This document shows, in pieces, positions 1 through 8,867 of a stretch of 64,000 nt of DNA. The stretch comes from an uncultured Eubacteriales bacterium. GTDB lineage: Bacteria > Bacillota > Clostridia > Oscillospirales > Oscillospiraceae. Below the pieces are notes generated by a model, which saw only the letters and a list, made by a program, of their open reading frames with translations, made no database searches and had not been told where the DNA came from. The stretch's first letter is position 1, and each line of letters starts with the position of its first letter. A program made the translations under genes and the position numbers. The stretch is from contig USLX01000001.1 of the NCBI GenBank assembly GCA_900555665.1, positions 4,130 through 68,129 on the forward strand, in the 5' to 3' direction.

Positions 1-250
1 GAGCGGGGGAGGCGGGCGAAGTGCCGCGGAAGACCGAGGGCCTTAATCCCCTCAGTCGCGGCAAGCCGCGCCAAATGCCTGCGGGCATTCCGGGGCGCGG
101 CTCTGACATGCCACCGGCATGTCATTCACTCCCGCGCCCCCGCTTCGCGGCCCCTTGATGCAATCGAGGGGAGCCTTTGTCCGCTGCGGCGGGGTTCTCC
201 CCCTGTCTGCGCGGAGCGCAGACAGCCCCCTCTTGGTAGAGGGGGCCTTT
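1..250. repeat. Modular GC-rich intergenic repeats
   Basis: No gene is supported here. The stretch is built of short palindromic modules that recur elsewhere in the window. The most recognisable is the hairpin CCCCCTCTTGGTAGAGGGGG at about 224-245, preceded by a CTGTCTGCGC..GCGCAGACAG stem; the same pair occurs near 63721 and 63938 in the other orientation. Because the hairpin lies just past the stop of the minus-strand ABC gene that ends at 259, it may also work as its terminator. Confidence 0.7.
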
Positions 251-258
251 CTATGGGG

Positions 259-2223
259 TTATTCGAGCTCGAAGGCGCCGGTATAGAGTTGGTAATAGGT
301 GCCGTGCTGGGCGATGAGGTCGTCGTGCGTGCCGCGCTCGATGATGCGTCCGTGGTCGAGGACCATGATTGCGTCGCTGTTGCGGACCGTGGACAGGCGG
401 TGCGCGATGACAAAGACCGTCCGGCCCTTCATCAGCGCATCCATGCCGCGCTGGACGAGCGATTCGGTGCGCGTGTCGATGGAACTGGTTGCCTCGTCGA
501 GAATCATGACCGGGGGATCGGCAACGGCCGCGCGCGCGATGGAGAGCAGCTGCCGCTGACCCTGCGAGAGGTTCGCGCCGTTGGACGTCAGCATTGTATT
601 GTAGCCCTCGGGCAGGCGCGTGATGAAATCGTGCGCGTTGGCGAGCTTGGCGGCGTTGATGCAGTCTTCATCGCTGGCGTCGAGCTTGCCGTAGCGAATG
701 TTGTCCATGACCGTGCCGGTGAAGAGGTTGACGTCCTGCAGGACGATGCCGAGCGAGTGGCGCAGATCGGCCTTTTTGATGCGGTTGATGTTGACGCCGT
801 CATATTTGATCTTGCCGTCGGCGATGTCGTAGAAGCGGTTGATGAGGTTTGTGATGGTCGTCTTGCCCGCGCCGGTCGCGCCGACGAAGGCCAGCTTCTG
901 GCCGGGTTCGGCGTAAAGCGAGATATCATGCAGGACGGTTTTATCCGGCTCATAGCCAAAATCAACCCCGAAGAAGCGGACGTCGCCGCGCAGCTCCATG
1001 AGGGTGATTTGCCCATCGCGGGGCGGATATTTCCAGGCCCACGTCCCGGTACGCTCGGCACACTCGGTCAGGCTGCCGTCCGCGTTTTTGCGGCAGCGGA
1101 CGAGCGTGACGTCGCCGTCGTCGGTTTCGGGCTGTTCGTCGAGCAGCTCGAAGATCCGCCCTGCGCCGGCGATGGCCATGACAACCGCGTTGATCTGGTC
1201 GGAGACGCGGGAGATATTGCCCGTGAACTGCTTCGTCATGCCGAGGAACGACGCAATGACCGGGATGGAGAGCACGCCGACGAGCGTGCCGGTGTGGAAG
1301 AGGGTTTCAAAGGAAAGATTCGGCACGGAGCCGCCCGAGCAGACCAGCAGGCCGCCGACAAAGGCCGTGAGCGTATAGAGGATGTTGCCGATGTTGTTCA
1401 TGATGGGCATGAAGATGTTCGCAAAGCGGTTGGCATTGCGGGAATCCTGGAAGAGCTGGTCATTGAGGCGGTCAAAATCGGCCTCTGCGGCCTGTTCGTG
1501 GCAGAAGACCTGCACGACCTTCTGGCCGTTCATCATCTCTTCAATATATCCTTCGGCTTTGGCAAGCGACTTTTGCTGCCGGACGAAGAAGGAGGCGGAT
1601 TTGCCGCCGATGGACTTCGTCACGCGCGTCATTGCGAAAATGCCGAGCAGCACGATCAGCATCAGCGGGACGGAATAGTAGAGCATGATGAAGATCAGGC
1701 CGATGCACATGAGCCCCGAGGAGAACAGCTGCGGCAGGCTCTGCGAGATGAGCTGGCGGAGCGTGTCGGTATCGTTGGTGTAGTAGCTCATGATGTCGCC
1801 GCGCGAGTTCTGGTCGAAATAGCGGATGGGGAGCGTCTGCATCTTCGAGAACATGCGGGTACGGGTGTTGTGCAGGAAGCCCTGCGTGACGTCCGCCATC
1901 AGCTGCGTATAGACGCCCGCGCAGACGACGCTGACAGAGTAGAGCAGAACCATCAGGAGGACGGCCTGAATCATGTTCGGCAGGATCGCGTCCCAGCCGG
2001 TGGTGAGGCCGGTCTCGATGTAGCTTGTGATGGTCTTGACGAAGATCGTCGGCGTGATGCCGATGACGGCGTTGAGCGCGATGCAGACCACAACGGCCGT
2101 CAGCTTGCCGGGATAGTCGTGGAAGAGCATGCCCATCAGGCGGCGGAAGGCCTTCCCGTCGACCTTCTGCCCGCCTGCGAAGCCGCGCGGGCCGCCCTTG
2201 CGGGGCATTCTGTTATTCGCCAT
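259..2223 (-). CDS. ABC exporter subunit with canonical Walker B (654 aa)
   Basis: This is a half-transporter with an N-terminal six-helix exporter membrane domain (about residues 35-320) and a C-terminal nucleotide-binding domain. Walker A GATGAGKTT lies near residue 446 and Walker B VMILDEATSS keeps the catalytic Glu, with switch His in VIAHRLST. The signature motif is LSQGQ instead of LSGGQ. An extra segment of roughly 30 residues sits between the two domains. The start is the ATG at 2223, behind AGGAGG, which overlaps the previous gene by 11 nt. It should pair with the 581-aa partner upstream as a heterodimeric exporter of drugs or lipids (BmrCD/LmrCD type); the substrate is unknown. In such pairs the altered signature belongs to the degenerate ATP site. 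Confidence 0.93.
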   Translation of the reverse strand: MANNRMPRKGGPRGFAGGQKVDGKAFRRLMGMLFHDYPGKLTAVVVCIALNAVIGITPTIFVKTITSYIETGLTTGWDAILPNMIQAVLLMVLLYSVSVVCAGVYTQLMADVTQGFLHNTRTRMFSKMQTLPIRYFDQNSRGDIMSYYTNDTDTLRQLISQSLPQLFSSGLMCIGLIFIMLYYSVPLMLIVLLGIFAMTRVTKSIGGKSASFFVRQQKSLAKAEGYIEEMMNGQKVVQVFCHEQAAEADFDRLNDQLFQDSRNANRFANIFMPIMNNIGNILYTLTAFVGGLLVCSGGSVPNLSFETLFHTGTLVGVLSIPVIASFLGMTKQFTGNISRVSDQINAVVMAIAGAGRIFELLDEQPETDDGDVTLVRCRKNADGSLTECAERTGTWAWKYPPRDGQITLMELRGDVRFFGVDFGYEPDKTVLHDISLYAEPGQKLAFVGATGAGKTTITNLINRFYDIADGKIKYDGVNINRIKKADLRHSLGIVLQDVNLFTGTVMDNIRYGKLDASDEDCINAAKLANAHDFITRLPEGYNTMLTSNGANLSQGQRQLLSIARAAVADPPVMILDEATSSIDTRTESLVQRGMDALMKGRTVFVIAHRLSTVRNSDAIMVLDHGRIIERGTHDDLIAQHGTYYQLYTGAFELE

Positions 2224-3958
2224 CGTCCGCGCCTCCTCTCGTCTGGGATTCATAGACCTCGCGGTAGATCTGGTTCGTTTGCAGCAGCGCCTCGTGCGTG
2301 CCAAGGCCGTCGATGCGGCCGTTTTCCATCACGACGATCAGGTCTGCGTCCTGCACGGACGCGATGCGCTGCGCGATGATGATCTTCGTCGTCTCGGGGA
2401 TCTCGGTGGCAAACGCCTGTCGGATGAGGGCGTCCGTCTTCGTGTCGACGGCGGATGTCGAATCGTCCAGGATCAGCACCTTCGGCTTTTTCAGCAGCGC
2501 CCGCGCGATGCACAGCCGCTGCTTCTGTCCGCCGGAGACGTTCGTGCCGCCCTGTTCGATGTAGGTGTCGTAGCCATCGGGGAAGGAACGGACAAAGTCG
2601 TCCGCCTGCGCGAGGCGGCAGGCGCGGACAAGGTCGTCATCGGTCGCGTCCGGGTCGCCCCAGCGGAGGTTCTCTTTGATCGTGCCGGAGAAGAGCACAT
2701 TCTTTTGCAGTACCACGGCTACCTGATTGCGAAGCGCCTCAATGTCGTACTCGCGCACGTCATGCCCGCCGACGCGGACCGAGCCTTCGGTTGCATCGTA
2801 GAGGCGGGAGATGAGCTGGATGAGGCTCGTCTTGGAAGAGCCGGTGCCGCCAAGGATACCGACGGTTGCGCCGGAGGGGATATGCAGGTCGATGTCTTCC
2901 AACGCCATACGCTCGGCTTTGGCGGAGTATCTGAAGCTGACGTGCTCAAAATCGACTGCGCCGTTTGCAACCTCCAGAAGCGGAGCGGCGGGATTTTGAA
3001 GGTCGGATTCTGTGTCCAGCACTTCGGCGATACGCTTGGCCGAGGCCGAGGCCATTGTCACCATGACAAAGATCATCGAGAGCATCATCAGGCTCATCAG
3101 GATGGACATGGAGTAGGTGATCATACTGGTCAGCGTGCCGACGTTGAGATAGGTGCCGCCGGACTGGACAATGAGCTTGGCAGCAAAATAGCAGATCAGG
3201 ATGCGCGACATGTAGACGCAGAACTGCATGAGCGGTGTATTCGTGGCGAGAATTTTTTCGGCCTTCAGGAAATCCTTGCGGACATCGTCGGAGGCGGCGG
3301 TGAATTTTTCTGTCTCATAGTCTTCGCGTACGAAGCTCTTTACCACGCGCATAGCCTGGACGTTTTCCTGCACGGAGTTATTCAGCCGGTCGTACTTTTT
3401 AAAAACGGCCTTGAACAGCGGCATGGCAAACTTCATCATGAGAATCAGACCGAAGCCGAGGATCGGGATGGCTGCGGCAAAGATGAAGGCAAGCTGCTTG
3501 CCGACCTTGATGGACATGATGACCGAAAAGATGAGCATCAGCGGCGCACGGACGGCCGTGCGAATGATCATCATAAATGCTTGCTGCACGTTGGAGACGT
3601 CGGTCGTCAGGCGAGTGACGAGAGAGGACGTCGAAAATTGGTCGATGTTGGCGAAGGAAAAGCTCTGTACGCGGTAAAACAGATCATGCCGGAGATTTTT
3701 TGCAAAGCCCGTCGATGCGGCGGCGCAGAACCAGCCGGAAGCCATGCCGAAGCCGAGGGACAAAAAGGCCAGCACCAGCAGGCGGATGCCGTAGTGAAAA
3801 ATGACGTCGCGGCTGCATCCGGCCTGGATTTGGTTGACAAGCTGCGCGGTGTAGAGCGGGATGATGCACTCGCATACCACTTCGCCGATCATCAAAAGCG
3901 GCGTCAGGATCGTGTCGCGCCGGTATTCCCGGATGCAGGCGGCCAGACGTTTGATCAT
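2213..3958 (-). CDS. ABC exporter subunit with degenerate ATP site (581 aa)
   Basis: Half-transporter: exporter membrane domain at about 1-310, nucleotide-binding domain at about 340-581. Walker A reads GGTGSSKTS, signature VSGGQKQR is canonical, but Walker B is VLILDDSTS with Asp in place of the catalytic Glu, and the switch histidine is replaced (IIIAQRIAS). These are the family hallmarks of the catalytically impaired half of a heterodimeric exporter, complementing the altered LSQGQ of the next gene. Start ATG has AAGGAGG 10 nt upstream, and the gene overlaps the marR stop as ATGA, so the three genes are translationally coupled. Substrate cannot be told from sequence. Confidence 0.93.
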   Translation of the reverse strand: MIKRLAACIREYRRDTILTPLLMIGEVVCECIIPLYTAQLVNQIQAGCSRDVIFHYGIRLLVLAFLSLGFGMASGWFCAAASTGFAKNLRHDLFYRVQSFSFANIDQFSTSSLVTRLTTDVSNVQQAFMMIIRTAVRAPLMLIFSVIMSIKVGKQLAFIFAAAIPILGFGLILMMKFAMPLFKAVFKKYDRLNNSVQENVQAMRVVKSFVREDYETEKFTAASDDVRKDFLKAEKILATNTPLMQFCVYMSRILICYFAAKLIVQSGGTYLNVGTLTSMITYSMSILMSLMMLSMIFVMVTMASASAKRIAEVLDTESDLQNPAAPLLEVANGAVDFEHVSFRYSAKAERMALEDIDLHIPSGATVGILGGTGSSKTSLIQLISRLYDATEGSVRVGGHDVREYDIEALRNQVAVVLQKNVLFSGTIKENLRWGDPDATDDDLVRACRLAQADDFVRSFPDGYDTYIEQGGTNVSGGQKQRLCIARALLKKPKVLILDDSTSAVDTKTDALIRQAFATEIPETTKIIIAQRIASVQDADLIVVMENGRIDGLGTHEALLQTNQIYREVYESQTRGGADDGE

Positions 3959-4404
3959 GGGATTTCTACCTCCTTACCTTCCGAGAGATTGACAATGGCC
4001 CGGTCGAGCAGGGTGAGCAGAGATTGCACCTCGTCGGGGGAAAAGCCCTGCAGGGTCTGCTGCTCCAAGTCGTGAAAGACCTGATGGATCTCTTTGTGGC
4101 ACTGTTCGGCGCGCACGGTGGGCTCGATGCGCTTGCAGCGCCGGTCGTCCGGATCCGGTGAGCAGACGATAAAGCCCTTTGCCTCCAGCCGGGCCAGCAG
4201 ACCGGACACCGTCGGGTGCGTCAGGTGGAAGCGCTGCTCAAGATCCTTTGGATAGACGACCTCGCCGCGATGCTCCTCCAGATAGCGCAGGACATAGGAC
4301 TGCATGGCCGTGAGATCCATGGCGGTGAATTTCTGGTCGACGCGCTGTTTGCCCGCCTGATCGAGCAGGCGGAAGCGCCGGAATAGAAACAGATTTTCTT
4401 CCAT
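3955..4404 (-). CDS. MarR-family transcriptional regulator
   Basis: A 149-aa winged-helix protein. The segment TMDLTAMQSYVLRYLEEH leads into a MarR-type fold with HPTVSGLLARLEAKGFI as recognition helix and DDRRCKRIEPT as wing. MarR proteins are dimeric repressors that usually respond to small molecules and control an adjacent exporter. The ATG at 4404 has GAGG 8 nt upstream; an in-frame TTG at 4422 is possible but lies directly behind the palindrome. It is the first gene of the exporter operon (ATGA overlap with the next gene), so it very likely autoregulates the operon through the palindrome at 4427-4459. Confidence 0.9.
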   Translation of the reverse strand: MEENLFLFRRFRLLDQAGKQRVDQKFTAMDLTAMQSYVLRYLEEHRGEVVYPKDLEQRFHLTHPTVSGLLARLEAKGFIVCSPDPDDRRCKRIEPTVRAEQCHKEIHQVFHDLEQQTLQGFSPDEVQSLLTLLDRAIVNLSEGKEVEIP

Positions 4405-4426
4405 TGCGGATACCTCAAACAAAAAA

Positions 4427-4459
4427 GTAGCGTGCGACGTATTTTAGGTCGCACGCTAC
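4427..4459 (-). promoter_or_regulatory. 12-bp palindrome before marR: operator or terminator-like hairpin
   Basis: Perfect arms GTAGCGTGCGAC (4427-4438) and GTCGCACGCTAC (4448-4459) flank a 9-nt spacer. Read on the minus strand the spacer contains TAAAAT, usable as a -10 box for marR, so MarR binding would block RNA polymerase. The same hairpin is followed on the minus strand by six T residues, so as RNA it also looks like an intrinsic terminator placed immediately before the GAGG ribosome site. The operator reading is favoured by the MarR gene 23 nt away; the terminator reading would serve the gene ending at 4546. Confidence 0.7.
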
Positions 4460-4545
4460 ATTTTAGCAGATTCCCCGGAAAATGCAAGGGGGAAGCATGA
4501 AGTTTTTGCACAAGAAATATCAACATATTTTGTGTAAAATCACGA

Positions 4546-5625
4546 TTACGGAAGCAGCATCCGATAGAGTGCGCGGGGAGAGATGGTGTTGCGGGAGAAA
4601 ATACGCTGCAGCAGGCGAAGGTTTTCCTCGGAGTGCTCCACCTCTTTGCAATAGAGACTGACCACGGGCTGCAGCTCATCCGGTGTCAGTGCGCCCGCCG
4701 CGCCGCAGAGATAGCGGAGCGAGAGGAGATGAAAGATGCAGCTCTCGGCCCGGGGCAGCAGCTGCCCGTCGTTTACGGCCTTGAGCACATAGCGGAAGAG
4801 GAAATAGACCAGAAGGTTTTCTGCCTGCAGAGGGAAGCGGGTGTCGAAGCTGTCCGGCGGCTCGGCGTGGTTGGCACGGTCGAGAAGCCAAGGGAAGCGG
4901 GTCGTCAGATGTTCCATGTTGCGCAGCACCATCCAGCAGGGGAAAAACGGTGCCCGGGGGCGCATCCGCCGCCGCACGAGGGCCAGCTGGCGCGGTGAAA
5001 GTGCTTCAAATTCACGGCAGAGCGCGGGGATGGGGCCGTAGTGCGCGGCGTCCAGCAGGGGCTGTACGCGCTCTGCGAGGCGGAGGATGAGGCCAAGACG
5101 GTCCGGCAAGGCAAGCGACCGGGTTTGCGCCAAACGGATCATGGCCGTGCGCACCCGCCGGAGGGCGAGATAGAGCGCGGGATCGAGGTCGTTCGGTGTG
5201 ACGGGTGCGTCCAGCTCGGTTTCCGTCAGGTGCAGCGGCGACGTGTGGGACAAAAGCAGACGGGCCGCGCCGGGACAGGAGAGCGCGAGCGTCAGCTCCC
5301 GCGTCGCACCGTATTCCTCCCAAAAGCGGGGGTGCGTCCGGCAGGTGCGGCAGAGGGCTTCTTCGCCGCAGGCGCACTGGATGGGGCAGAGCCCATCCGG
5401 GCGCAGCAGCGCGCAGTGTCCGTCTACCAGCCGCCACACGGCCTCTCCCTCGGGGGTGACGGTGATGGCAGCGCGCACCTGCTCACCGAGCGGGCCGGGA
5501 AGCGCGCGGTAACGGGCGACGTCGGCCTCGTCCAGAATGATCTCCCAATCCTTGCAGCAGGTGTCCGGGCAGGCTCCGGCCAGACACGAAAACTGCGCGG
5601 TATAGTCCAGTGAGACCTGCTTCAT
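4546..5625 (-). CDS. FliB-family lysine-N-methylase-like protein
   Basis: A 359-aa protein with the N-terminal cysteine cluster typical of the flagellin lysine-N-methylase (FliB) family: C14, C19, C23, C24 followed by KDW, then a second cluster around residues 73-96 with CPIQCACG and CRTC. In Salmonella, FliB methylates flagellin lysines; the cysteines probably hold a metal cluster. No flagellar gene is in the window, so the substrate here is open. The ATG has GGAGGAATTACC upstream. It is divergent from the PAP2 gene, sharing a short intergenic region. Confidence 0.82.
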   Translation of the reverse strand: MKQVSLDYTAQFSCLAGACPDTCCKDWEIILDEADVARYRALPGPLGEQVRAAITVTPEGEAVWRLVDGHCALLRPDGLCPIQCACGEEALCRTCRTHPRFWEEYGATRELTLALSCPGAARLLLSHTSPLHLTETELDAPVTPNDLDPALYLALRRVRTAMIRLAQTRSLALPDRLGLILRLAERVQPLLDAAHYGPIPALCREFEALSPRQLALVRRRMRPRAPFFPCWMVLRNMEHLTTRFPWLLDRANHAEPPDSFDTRFPLQAENLLVYFLFRYVLKAVNDGQLLPRAESCIFHLLSLRYLCGAAGALTPDELQPVVSLYCKEVEHSEENLRLLQRIFSRNTISPRALYRMLLP

Positions 5626-5681
5626 GGTAATTCCTCCGTTTCAGTTTGATAAAAATATAAGGTTTTATGTAAATTGCCAAA

Positions 5682-5710
5682 TTGCCTTTCCGGCCGCCGT
5701 GTGCTATACT
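5682..5710 (+). promoter_or_regulatory. Sigma-A-type promoter for PAP2 gene
   Basis: TTGCCT (5682-5687), a 17-nt spacer and TATACT (5705-5710) with an extended TGC before the -10. It lies 39 nt before the PAP2 start codon. Confidence 0.75.
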
Positions 5711-5749
5711 GTCCAAGCACGCAAAAAAAGTCGAATATAGGAGCTTTCC

Positions 5750-6685
5750 ATGAAAAAACTAAAACAAACCTATCTTCATAGCGCGCGTATTCAGGGTGCG
5801 GTGCTGTTGATGCTGATGATTGTGGGGTCCATCTGGGATCTGCCGATTTCAAAATTTCTCTATCCGGGGCGCGAGAGCAGCTTTGGGCAATTTTTCGCCG
5901 CGTTTGGCGAGCTCCCGGCGTTTCTTGCGATGACAAGCGCGGGGATTTTGCTCTTTGTCCATCGCAAGCGGCTGCGCAGAAGCTGGAATGTGCTGTTTAT
6001 CGCGGCATCTGCCGTGTTGGTGCTGGGCGGCGTGGTTCTTTCCATCCATGAGGCGCGGGATAACGTTCCGGCGATGCCTGTTTGGGTGGCGGCGCTGGTG
6101 ACGGTGTTTGCTGCGGCACTGGTCGGGGGGCTGCTTCTGCTTGCAACCAAGGGTTGCCAGACGAAGACGCTGCTTCGCTTTATCTTCGCGCTGGCCTTCG
6201 TCTCGATTGGGACGATGTTCCTCATCAACATGATTAAGATTCCATGGGGGCGGCCGCGGATGCGGCTGATCCTCTCAACGGGAAATGAGAGTTACTTCCA
6301 GCCCTGGTGGAAGCTTGGCAGCGGATTGAAGGCCAAGCTCATTGCCGAGGGCGTTGCGCCGGATGAGTTCCGTTCGTTTCCCTCGGGGCATACGGGCTGC
6401 GCGGCCTGCGGCATGCTGGCCATTTTGCTGCCCACAGTCTGCAAGTGCCTGCGCGGGAAGGAGCGGGTCTGCCTGATCGCCGGTGCGGTCTGGACGGCGG
6501 CGGTTGCCTTCTCCCGGCTGATGATGGGCGCACACTTTCTCACCGATGTGACTGCCGCGACGGCCATTACGCTCGGTGCTGCGTGGCTCGGGATCTGGCT
6601 CTGTTATTTCAACGGCAAGTTTTTCCGCACGGTTTGGGGGCTGCTTGCAGAGCCCGGCGCGAACAATAAAAATTCGGAAACCTGA
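5750..6685 (+). CDS. PAP2-family membrane phosphatase
   Basis: A 311-aa integral membrane protein with about six hydrophobic segments. The three phosphatase signatures of the PAP2 superfamily are present in order: KIPWGRPRM, FPSGHTG and SRLMMGAHFLTDV, giving the catalytic and nucleophilic histidines. Family members dephosphorylate lipid phosphates (phosphatidic acid, phosphatidylglycerophosphate) or undecaprenyl diphosphate at the outer membrane face; which one applies cannot be decided. AGGAGC precedes the ATG by 8 nt. It is a single-gene unit with its own promoter and terminator. Confidence 0.9.
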   Translation: MKKLKQTYLHSARIQGAVLLMLMIVGSIWDLPISKFLYPGRESSFGQFFAAFGELPAFLAMTSAGILLFVHRKRLRRSWNVLFIAASAVLVLGGVVLSIHEARDNVPAMPVWVAALVTVFAAALVGGLLLLATKGCQTKTLLRFIFALAFVSIGTMFLINMIKIPWGRPRMRLILSTGNESYFQPWWKLGSGLKAKLIAEGVAPDEFRSFPSGHTGCAACGMLAILLPTVCKCLRGKERVCLIAGAVWTAAVAFSRLMMGAHFLTDVTAATAITLGAAWLGIWLCYFNGKFFRTVWGLLAEPGANNKNSET

Positions 6686-6702
6686 GGGTTTCCGAATTTT
6701 TT
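6671..6702 (+). terminator. Rho-independent terminator of PAP2 gene
   Basis: 12-bp stem AATTCGGAAACC / GGTTTCCGAATT with TGAG loop, followed by a T-run. The TGA stop codon of the PAP2 gene forms the loop. Confidence 0.92.
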
Positions 6703-6783
6703 ATGCGACGAGGAAAGACCTCTCTCCCCGCAGGCCGCTGCGCGGCCCCTGGGCGCAGACAAGGGGAGCTGTTTGCGGAGGAT

Positions 6784-7662
6784 TCATTGTGCAGCCAATG
6801 TGGCTTTGCGTTTGCGCAGACCTTCGAGCAGGATACGGTGCGCCCGGTCGCCAACCTCGACGGTTCGCTGCTCCGCAAATTGCTCCGGCGGGATGACATC
6901 CAGAACGTCGAGATAGACGTCGGTATGCCGGCGGAACATGTTTTTCAGGATGGCCTTGGAGTTGACCAGCGCACAGATCACAATCGGCACCTGCGCCTTC
7001 TGTGCGACCTTAAACGCGCCGTTGCGGAAGGGGAGCAGATCCTCCTCGGTGCGGTTTGTGCCGCCCTCGGGGAAGACGGCAATGGAGCATTTATCCTCTT
7101 TGATAAACTGGATGGCCTTGAGAATGGCCTTGAGCGCTTCGCGGTCGTTTTCCCGGTCGAGCGGGAGGCAGAGCACCTCGCGCATGATCTGCGCGACAAC
7201 GAAGATGGAAAAGCTCTCTTTTTTCGCGAGAAACGCCAGATCTGCCCACGGCATGGCATAGTAATAGATGAGCGGGTCAAAGGCAAAGGCGTGGTTGGAG
7301 ATCAGCATGAAGCGGCTCTTCCGGGGAACCTTTTCCAGTCCCGTGACGTGGACATGCACGCCGCCGAGGAACAGCGCCAGACGGCAGAACTGGTTGAGCA
7401 TGAAGCGAAAGTATGCGCTTGGCTTTTCTACCAACTTCTTCGGGTCGACAAACAGCGTCGACACAACGAGTATCAGCAGAAACAGCAAAACCAACCCGAG
7501 CAGCAGCCCGGCCGTCAGCAGCGGAAACTGCCACAGGCAGGCCAGCGCCGAAAATCCGTTGATTGCATATTGAATTCCCGTGGCCCCCAAGAGGCTCACA
7601 GCAAGCAGCACATAGAACAAATCCGACCCAGCTTTCCGGGGCGGTGCCGCGGCGTGCGGCAC
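6784..7662 (-). CDS. plsC: 1-acyl-glycerol-3-phosphate acyltransferase (PlsC-like)
   Basis: A 292-aa protein with two N-terminal membrane segments (about residues 14-65) followed by an acyltransferase domain. The catalytic motif is NHAFAFDP (HX4D) and the substrate-binding motif FPEGGTNR. PlsC transfers an acyl group to lysophosphatidic acid to make phosphatidic acid. The start shown is the GTG at 7662, but it has no good ribosome site and is buried in a 10-bp inverted repeat (7641-7665); a TTG about 13 codons later behind GGAAAG is an alternative. A TATAAT box on the minus strand (7689-7694) gives a very short leader. Confidence 0.87.
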   Translation of the reverse strand: MPHAAAPPRKAGSDLFYVLLAVSLLGATGIQYAINGFSALACLWQFPLLTAGLLLGLVLLFLLILVVSTLFVDPKKLVEKPSAYFRFMLNQFCRLALFLGGVHVHVTGLEKVPRKSRFMLISNHAFAFDPLIYYYAMPWADLAFLAKKESFSIFVVAQIMREVLCLPLDRENDREALKAILKAIQFIKEDKCSIAVFPEGGTNRTEEDLLPFRNGAFKVAQKAQVPIVICALVNSKAILKNMFRRHTDVYLDVLDVIPPEQFAEQRTVEVGDRAHRILLEGLRKRKATLAAQ

Positions 7663-7742
7663 CGCCTAATTCTTAAAATCTTTTTAATATTATACAGAGT
7701 TTTTCAGGAAAGGGAAGAGGGAAAAACGGGTTCTTAAAAAGT

Positions 7743-8628
7743 TTACATCTTTTTCATGCGGCCCGGGAGTTCGCTGACTACCGCCGCACCGAGAATGCAG
7801 ACCGCACCGAGGATTTCAAAGCCGTCAAGCCGCTCGTGGAGCACGAGCGCAGAGAGCAGAACGGCAGTGACGGGGTCGAGATAGCTCAGGATCGCAAGCG
7901 TCTGCGCCGGGAGATAGGCCATCGAGCCAAAATAGAGGCTATAGGCGACACCGGTATGCACGACGCCGAGAATCAGCAGCAGCCCGAGCTGTCCGCCCGT
8001 GATATGTAGACCGACAAAATCTCCGTGCAGGATGCAGTACGGGAGGAGGACGAGCGTCGTGATGAACAGCTGCACAAGCGTGCGGTCGTAGGCGGAGGAT
8101 GTCGCGAAGCTGTTTGTTGCTGAGGACGATGCAGCCGTAGAGCACGGCCGTCAGCAGGCCAAACAGGATGCCCTTTGCCTCGCCGGCGTCGGGAAGACCA
8201 CTGCCTGCCACGCCGGAGACGAAGACCATGCCGACGAGCGCCACGCCGATGCAGCAAAGCTTGCGCGCGGTGAGCCGTTCGTGCATCAAAATCGCCGCAC
8301 CGAAGACGATGATAATCGGGTTGAGGTAGGTGCAGAGCGTCGCAACGGCGACGCTGGTATACCGGTAAGCTTCGAAGAGCGTCACCCAGTTGAGCCCCAG
8401 CAGCACGCCTGCGATGAGCAGTGGCTTCCAGTTGCGCCGGATGGCGGAAAAGTCGATCTTTTGCCGCTTGACGGTGAGCAGAAGGAGCAGAAAGAGCGTA
8501 CCGATGCTGCTTCGAGCGAGGGCCACGAGCGCCGAGGGCTGCGCGGCATAGCGGACGAACACGCCGAGCGTGCCGTAGATCAGGATTGCCGATAAAAAGG
8601 CGAGCTTTGCGGTTTTGGGACTGTTCAT
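7743..8628 (-). pseudogene. EamA/DMT-family transporter, frameshifted
   Basis: Two reading frames together make one ten-helix drug/metabolite transporter. The first (from ATG 8628, behind GGAGGG) covers about 170 residues from MNSPKTAKLAF to SNKQLRDI. The second, in another frame, continues from TLVQLFITTLVLLPY to GRMKKM at 7743. The break is at about 8096-8100, within GACATCCTCCGCC, and is explained by one extra C. It is either a real inactivating frameshift or a sequencing error; nothing else in the gene looks decayed. Substrate is unknown; EamA proteins often export amino acids or small metabolites. Confidence 0.85.
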
Positions 8629-8649
8629 GGGAAGCCCTCCGTGGGAAAT

Positions 8650-8866
8650 TTGTGGGGATGGGCAAAAGTATGTAGGGGCGGGCATTGCCCGCACGAAAGG
8701 CCCCCTCTACGAAGAGGGGGCTGGCATGCGAAGCATGACGGGGGGAGAATCCCCGCCGCAGCGGCTTGCCTCCCCTTATGAAAGGGGAGGCTTTGGCGGG
8801 CGGGCATTGCCCGCCCGCAGGGCCGCTGAAAACGGCGCGCCACCAGCGGTGACGCGCCACGCTTAT
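8650..8866. repeat. Modular intergenic repeats between eamA and glyA
   Basis: Contains GGGGCGGGCATTGCCCGC palindromes and the AAGGCCCCCTCT..AAGAGGGGGCTG hairpin (about 8700-8722), modules seen again near 16420, 48325 and 63721. The inverted repeat GGCGCGCCACC/GGTGACGCGCC next to the glyA stop could terminate glyA. No gene is seen. Confidence 0.7.
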
Positions 8867-8867
8867 T

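Noticed and set aside
253..2379. A 708-codon plus-strand open frame opposite the first ABC gene
   Set aside because: It mirrors the conserved ABC exporter frame and is Asp/Val/Arg-rich without recognisable motifs.
2129..4075. A 648-codon plus-strand open frame opposite the 581-aa ABC gene
   Set aside because: Antisense shadow of the exporter gene; no start signal or family features.
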